Shown here: positions 4,658-7,670 of the stretch, piece by piece
How positions within the stretch are numbered: position 1 is the first letter of the stretch
Layout of the letters: every line of letters begins with the position of its first letter
DNA from: Rickettsiaceae bacterium
Lineage (GTDB): Bacteria > Pseudomonadota > Alphaproteobacteria > Rickettsiales > Rickettsiaceae
Assembly: GCA_017995275.1 (NCBI GenBank)
Contig: JAGOJE010000044.1
Span: 1 to 7,670 of the forward strand
Length of the DNA stretch: 7,670 bases
Direction: 5' to 3'
Notes under the pieces: generated by a model
Told to the model about the DNA's origin: nothing
Databases searched by the model: none
What the model saw: the letters and a program-made list of their open reading frames with translations, nothing else
Position numbers and translations under genes: made by a program

Positions 4658-7020
4658 AATTTACATTATCATGGCTTAAAAAATTCTTAGCTACAGATGC
4701 TACTTTAGCTGAAATTCTTCGTACTCTTAATCTTATAGGTCTTGAAGTTGAAGATGTGGTAGATAGAACAGTAGAGTTGAAACCTTTCGTCGTTGCAAAG
4801 ATTATAGAAGCATCACCACATCCTAATGCTGAAAAGCTAAGAATATGTAAGGTTGAAACTGCCGAAGGAATGCTTCAAATAGTTTGTGGAGCTCCAAATG
4901 CAAGGGCTGGAATTAAAGTTATTCTTGCAAAAATTGGTACTATAATACCAAATGGGAAATTTCAAATTAAAGCATCTGAAATACGTGGTGTAACAAGCCA
5001 TGGAATGCTTTGCTCTGAAAATGAACTATTGATAGGGGATGATCATGGCGGAATAGCTGAGCTCCCTGAAGATGCTGAAATAGGTGAAGAAGTAGCGCGT
5101 TTTCTTGGGCTTGACGATCCAGTGATAGAAATTTCCGTCACTCCAAATAGGGCGGATTGCCTTGGAGTATACGGTATAGCGAGAGATTTAGCCGCGAAGG
5201 GAATTGGAAAATTAGTCGATATAGTTGAAACCAGGTATAACTTCGGCGCTACAAAATCTTCTGGTGATTCTGTAGCAGATTCTGCTCTTGCAACTTGCGT
5301 AATAAAAGGCGTTAAAAACTGCGAAAGCCCTCTGTGGCTTCAAAAATTCCTTAGGTCTATAGGGCAGGAGCCAATTTCTGCAATAGTTGATATCACAAAT
5401 TATATGTGTTACAGCTTTGCAAGGCCTATGCATGCATATGACAAATCCAAAATCGTTGGCGATGTGAGAGTTGCTTTTGCATCAGGCGGGGAGAAGTTTC
5501 CCGCCTTGAATGACAAGGAATATATCCTTTCATCTGAAGATCTTGTGATAAAAGATGATGTTGCAGTTCAAGCAATTGCAGGGGTGATTGGTGGATCTAC
5601 TAGTGCTATAACAAAAGAAACTAGTGATATAATTTTAGAATCCGCATTATTTGACCCCATTCTTGTTTCTAAAGCTGGGCGTAGGCATTATATAGATACA
5701 GATTCAAGGCATAGATTTGAGCGCGCTGTGGATCATGAATATGTGATCAAAGGTCTGGAGATAGCTGCAGATTTGATAACAGAAATCTGTGGTGGCGAAG
5801 TAGAGAAAGTTACAATAAAGGGGAATTTAAAAAAACCTAGAACCAAGCTACAATTTGATCTTAGAACTGTAAAGAAAAAGACAGGTGTAAATATTGATGA
5901 TGCTTCTGCTATTGGAATATTGAAAAGTCTTGGCTTTGAAGTGGGGCAAACAGCTGAATTACTTGATATTACAGTGCCAAGTTGGCGACATGATGTGTCA
6001 ATTAAAGAAGATATAGTAGAAGAAATAATCCGTATTTATGGCTATGATAATATAGTATCTGTTCCTCTTCCGGATTGCGGGCAGTCTAGAATATTGTCCC
6101 AAATGCAAAGAAGATGCTTCGATTCTAGAAGGCTTCTTGCAGCTAGGGGCTATGATGAAGTTGTTACATGGTCCTTCATGAACAGCAAAAAGGTTCAGAA
6201 TATTAATCTAGAACTACAGGTAAAAAACCCTATAAGTAGCGAACTAGATTATATGAGGCCATCTATAATTCCAAATTTGCTTGATGCTATAAGAAAAAAC
6301 ATTGCACGTTCTGCTACAAATCTTGCTTTTTTTGAAGTTGGGCCAATTTTTGAACCATCAAAAGAAAGAACGGCTATAGCAGCTATAAGGACATGTAAGT
6401 TAAGTGAAAAAACGCCGCATAGTTCAAGGGGTTATTTTGATGAGTTCGATCTAAAAGCTGATCTTGAATTGCTATTTGCTGAGGTGGGTTTTGGCCTGGA
6501 TAAATGTGCCATTACTTCTTTAAGCAATGAGGAATCTGCTTTGTCTTTGTTATATCATCCTACAAGAAGTGCTAAAATTACTTTAGGCAAAAATCTGATT
6601 GGATATTTTGGTAGGATAAATCCAGAAGTTCTAGAAGATTATGATGTAAAGGAAGATGTTGTGGCTTTTGAGATATATGTAGATACAATTCCAGAAGCAA
6701 AACTCAAATATGGTTATAAAGGAGGTTTTGCGCCATCTATTTATCAACCTGTTGAAAGGGATTTTGCATTTCTTGTAGATATTGCAATTCCAGCTGGAGA
6801 GATGATTTCTTATTTGAAAAAATTGAACAAATTAATCCGTAATGCATTTTTGTTTGATCTATATCAAGGGGACAAGATAGAACAAGGAAAAAAATCACTG
6901 GCTTTCAACGTGATACTGCAAGCGGATGATAGAACTCTAAGCGAAAAAGAGATTGTAGAAGTATCTAACATTATAATCTCTGAGATGGAAAGCAAGTTTG
7001 GTGCTATTTTGAGGTCTTAG
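4654..7020 (+). CDS. pheT: Phenylalanine--tRNA ligase beta subunit
   Basis: The large subunit of phenylalanyl-tRNA synthetase, which shapes the tRNA site and edits mischarged Tyr-tRNA-Phe. Its 788 residues give the full bacterial domain set: N-terminal B1 part; EMAP/OB-fold tRNA-binding domain (about 40-150, with SPHPNAEKLRICKV and GVTSHGMLCSE); the B3/B4 editing module (about 215-385, with VDITNYMCYSFARPMHAYD and the ESALFDP and RHRFERAVD blocks); B5 (about 395-467, VPSWRHDVSIKEDIVEEIIR); the catalytic-like core without class II catalytic residues (about 480-685); and the ferredoxin-fold anticodon-binding domain (about 695-788, PVERDFAF to the C-terminus). The ATG overlaps the pheS stop by 4 nt (ATGA), and GGGAGG 9 nt upstream gives a good ribosome site. 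No frameshift or missing domain. Last gene of the operon. Confidence 0.97.
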   Translation: MKFTLSWLKKFLATDATLAEILRTLNLIGLEVEDVVDRTVELKPFVVAKIIEASPHPNAEKLRICKVETAEGMLQIVCGAPNARAGIKVILAKIGTIIPNGKFQIKASEIRGVTSHGMLCSENELLIGDDHGGIAELPEDAEIGEEVARFLGLDDPVIEISVTPNRADCLGVYGIARDLAAKGIGKLVDIVETRYNFGATKSSGDSVADSALATCVIKGVKNCESPLWLQKFLRSIGQEPISAIVDITNYMCYSFARPMHAYDKSKIVGDVRVAFASGGEKFPALNDKEYILSSEDLVIKDDVAVQAIAGVIGGSTSAITKETSDIILESALFDPILVSKAGRRHYIDTDSRHRFERAVDHEYVIKGLEIAADLITEICGGEVEKVTIKGNLKKPRTKLQFDLRTVKKKTGVNIDDASAIGILKSLGFEVGQTAELLDITVPSWRHDVSIKEDIVEEIIRIYGYDNIVSVPLPDCGQSRILSQMQRRCFDSRRLLAARGYDEVVTWSFMNSKKVQNINLELQVKNPISSELDYMRPSIIPNLLDAIRKNIARSATNLAFFEVGPIFEPSKERTAIAAIRTCKLSEKTPHSSRGYFDEFDLKADLELLFAEVGFGLDKCAITSLSNEESALSLLYHPTRSAKITLGKNLIGYFGRINPEVLEDYDVKEDVVAFEIYVDTIPEAKLKYGYKGGFAPSIYQPVERDFAFLVDIAIPAGEMISYLKKLNKLIRNAFLFDLYQGDKIEQGKKSLAFNVILQADDRTLSEKEIVEVSNIIISEMESKFGAILRS

Positions 7021-7111
7021 CTTCAATTTAGTACTTGATAATGCCTTGCTTAAGCTGCTATAACAAAAACTTGTATCTATTTAGGGATGGGGGCTAGAAA
7101 TAAGAACCATG

Positions 7112-7220
7112 TCATCTCGGCCAGGTAAGCCACAAAGCGAACAGTGAGCCGTGATCCAGCACTATAATGTGCCACTTCGTGGCTATTTTTCACCTGGATT
7201 CCTACCTGCGCAGGAATGAC
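7112..7220. repeat. Composite palindromic repeat, copy B
   Basis: This has the same module order as 1356-1473: GTCATCTCGGC...GCCGTGATCCAGC (stem arms about 7114-7121 and 7149-7156), then ATAATGTGCCACTTCGTGGC with a T-rich run (7165-7190), then CTGGATTCC...GGAATGAC (7194-7220; stem ATTCCT/AGGAAT). The middle module shares 17 of 18 bases with copy A. Copy B also has a partial inverted arm, GCCACAAAG at 7130-7138. It fills much of the 282-nt gap 7021-7302; of the rest, 7021-7111 shows only a small GCTTAAGC palindrome. Confidence 0.65.
7171..7190 (+). terminator. Weak terminator-like hairpin inside repeat copy B
   Basis: GCCAC-TTC-GTGGC is a 5-bp stem with a 3-nt loop, followed by TATTTTT. It is the only hairpin plus T-run downstream of pheT (about 150 nt after the stop) and so the best candidate for ending the ettA-pheS-pheT message. 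The short stem makes this uncertain. Confidence 0.35.
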
Positions 7221-7302
7221 AAGCTCTATTTTAAGCCACAATCCCTAAACAGATACCAAAACTTATGCGTTAAAAAATTTATAATATGGGGGAAATGGGC
7301 TA

Positions 7303-7670
7303 ATGAAACTGTGGCAAAAAGTTACTCTTGCTTTGATTTTAGGAGTTGTGTTCGGTATTTATTTCCCTAAATATTGCTCTTATATTAAGCCAGTTGGGGA
7401 TATATTCTTAAGGTTAATAAAAATGATTATTAACCCACTCATTTTTTTCTCTTTAGTTTCTGGCATTACGAGTATGAGCGACCCCGCATCTCTTGGCAGA
7501 ATAGGAGTAAAATCCACGGCTATATTCCTTATGACAACATGTTTTGCTGTTATATTCGGTATAGGTGTAGCGCATTTTATGGAGCCTGGCAAAGGGCTTG
7601 TTATGGATTTTGGATTCACGAACTCTGGGCCTAAAGCCTTTGATTTGCCCGCCTTTTTTCTGAATATAAT
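7303..7670 (+). CDS. Dicarboxylate/amino-acid:cation symporter, N-terminal part
   Basis: The first 122 residues of a membrane transporter of the DAACS/SLC1 family (GltP, DctA, GltT), which carries glutamate, aspartate or C4-dicarboxylates in with H+ or Na+. Hydrophobic segments at about 7-22, 40-56 and 71-93 match the first helices. The blocks GDIFLRLIKMIINPLIFFSL (32-51), SLGRIGVKS (63-71) and FMEPGKG (92-98) are typical; the substrate-binding hairpins and the NMDGT-like motif lie beyond the window, so the substrate and the choice among gltP, gltT and dctA cannot be settled. GGGGGA 9 nt upstream of the ATG at 7303 serves as ribosome site. A 5-codon frame (7286-7303, ATG to TAA) ends on the first base of this start. 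The frame stays open to the right edge. Such carriers let intracellular bacteria take host amino acids, which is inference here. Confidence 0.92.
   Translation, partial: MKLWQKVTLALILGVVFGIYFPKYCSYIKPVGDIFLRLIKMIINPLIFFSLVSGITSMSDPASLGRIGVKSTAIFLMTTCFAVIFGIGVAHFMEPGKGLVMDFGFTNSGPKAFDLPAFFLNI

Noticed and set aside
5212..5433. Open minus-strand frame inside pheT
   Set aside because: It lies wholly within the B3/B4 region of an intact pheT, with no coding signal of its own.
7021..7111. Possible tRNA or small RNA gene after pheT
   Set aside because: There is no cloverleaf, no TTCGA-type T-loop and no strong hairpin, only a short GCTTAAGC palindrome.
7163..7168. TATAAT inside repeat copy B as a promoter for the symporter
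   Set aside because: No acceptable -35 lies 16-18 bp upstream, copy A has GATAAT at the same place, and a terminator-like hairpin follows directly.
7280..7285. TATAAT just upstream of the symporter as its -10 box
   Set aside because: Transcription would start near 7292, within or past the ribosome site, and no -35 is seen at the right distance.
7167..7370. Open plus-strand frame from the repeat into the symporter
   Set aside because: It begins in repeat copy B and overlaps the symporter start in another frame. The symporter frame is strongly supported by family motifs.
7380..7619. Open minus-strand frame opposite the symporter
   Set aside because: It is antisense to a membrane-protein gene with clear family motifs, and is a shadow frame.

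Overview
The window is AT-rich DNA that looks like an alphaproteobacterium of the Rickettsiales/Holosporales kind (an obligate intracellular or endosymbiotic lifestyle). Pointers are the low GC of the genes, an ankyrin-repeat protein next to a transposase remnant, dispersed palindromic repeats of the GGATTCC...GGAATGAC and ATCCC...GGGATCC type in the intergenic gaps, and a PheS C-terminus with the alphaproteobacterial ending. The genus cannot be fixed from the sequence alone.

Layout. At 1-112 is the C-terminal end of a DDE (rve-type) insertion-sequence transposase. Converging on it at 181-1113 (minus) is a 310-residue ankyrin-repeat protein, a likely host-interaction factor, whose repeats are close copies at DNA level. 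The gap 1114-1566 holds a promoter for the ankyrin gene, a MITE-like inverted-repeat element (1260-1443), a small terminator hairpin, two palindromic repeats, and a strong intrinsic terminator. That terminator ends a small gene at 1567-1746 (minus) coding for a 59-residue, apparently exported, Ala/Lys/Pro-rich protein. This gene has its own near-consensus promoter with an A/T-rich upstream tract.

Divergent from it, after a second promoter, is a compact plus-strand operon: ettA (ABC-F translational throttle), pheS and pheT (the two subunits of phenylalanyl-tRNA synthetase). The joins are a 2-nt gap and a 4-nt overlap, so all three translation genes are probably made from one message. The gap 7021-7302 carries a second copy of the same composite palindromic repeat and a weak terminator-like hairpin. 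From 7303 a dicarboxylate/amino-acid:cation symporter (GltP/DctA family) begins and runs off the right edge.

The core genes are ordinary. The parts most worth a second look are the tiny exported protein with strong expression signals, and the composite repeat whose copies sit on both sides of the ettA-pheS-pheT operon. I see no CRISPR array, tRNA, rRNA or clear defence system.
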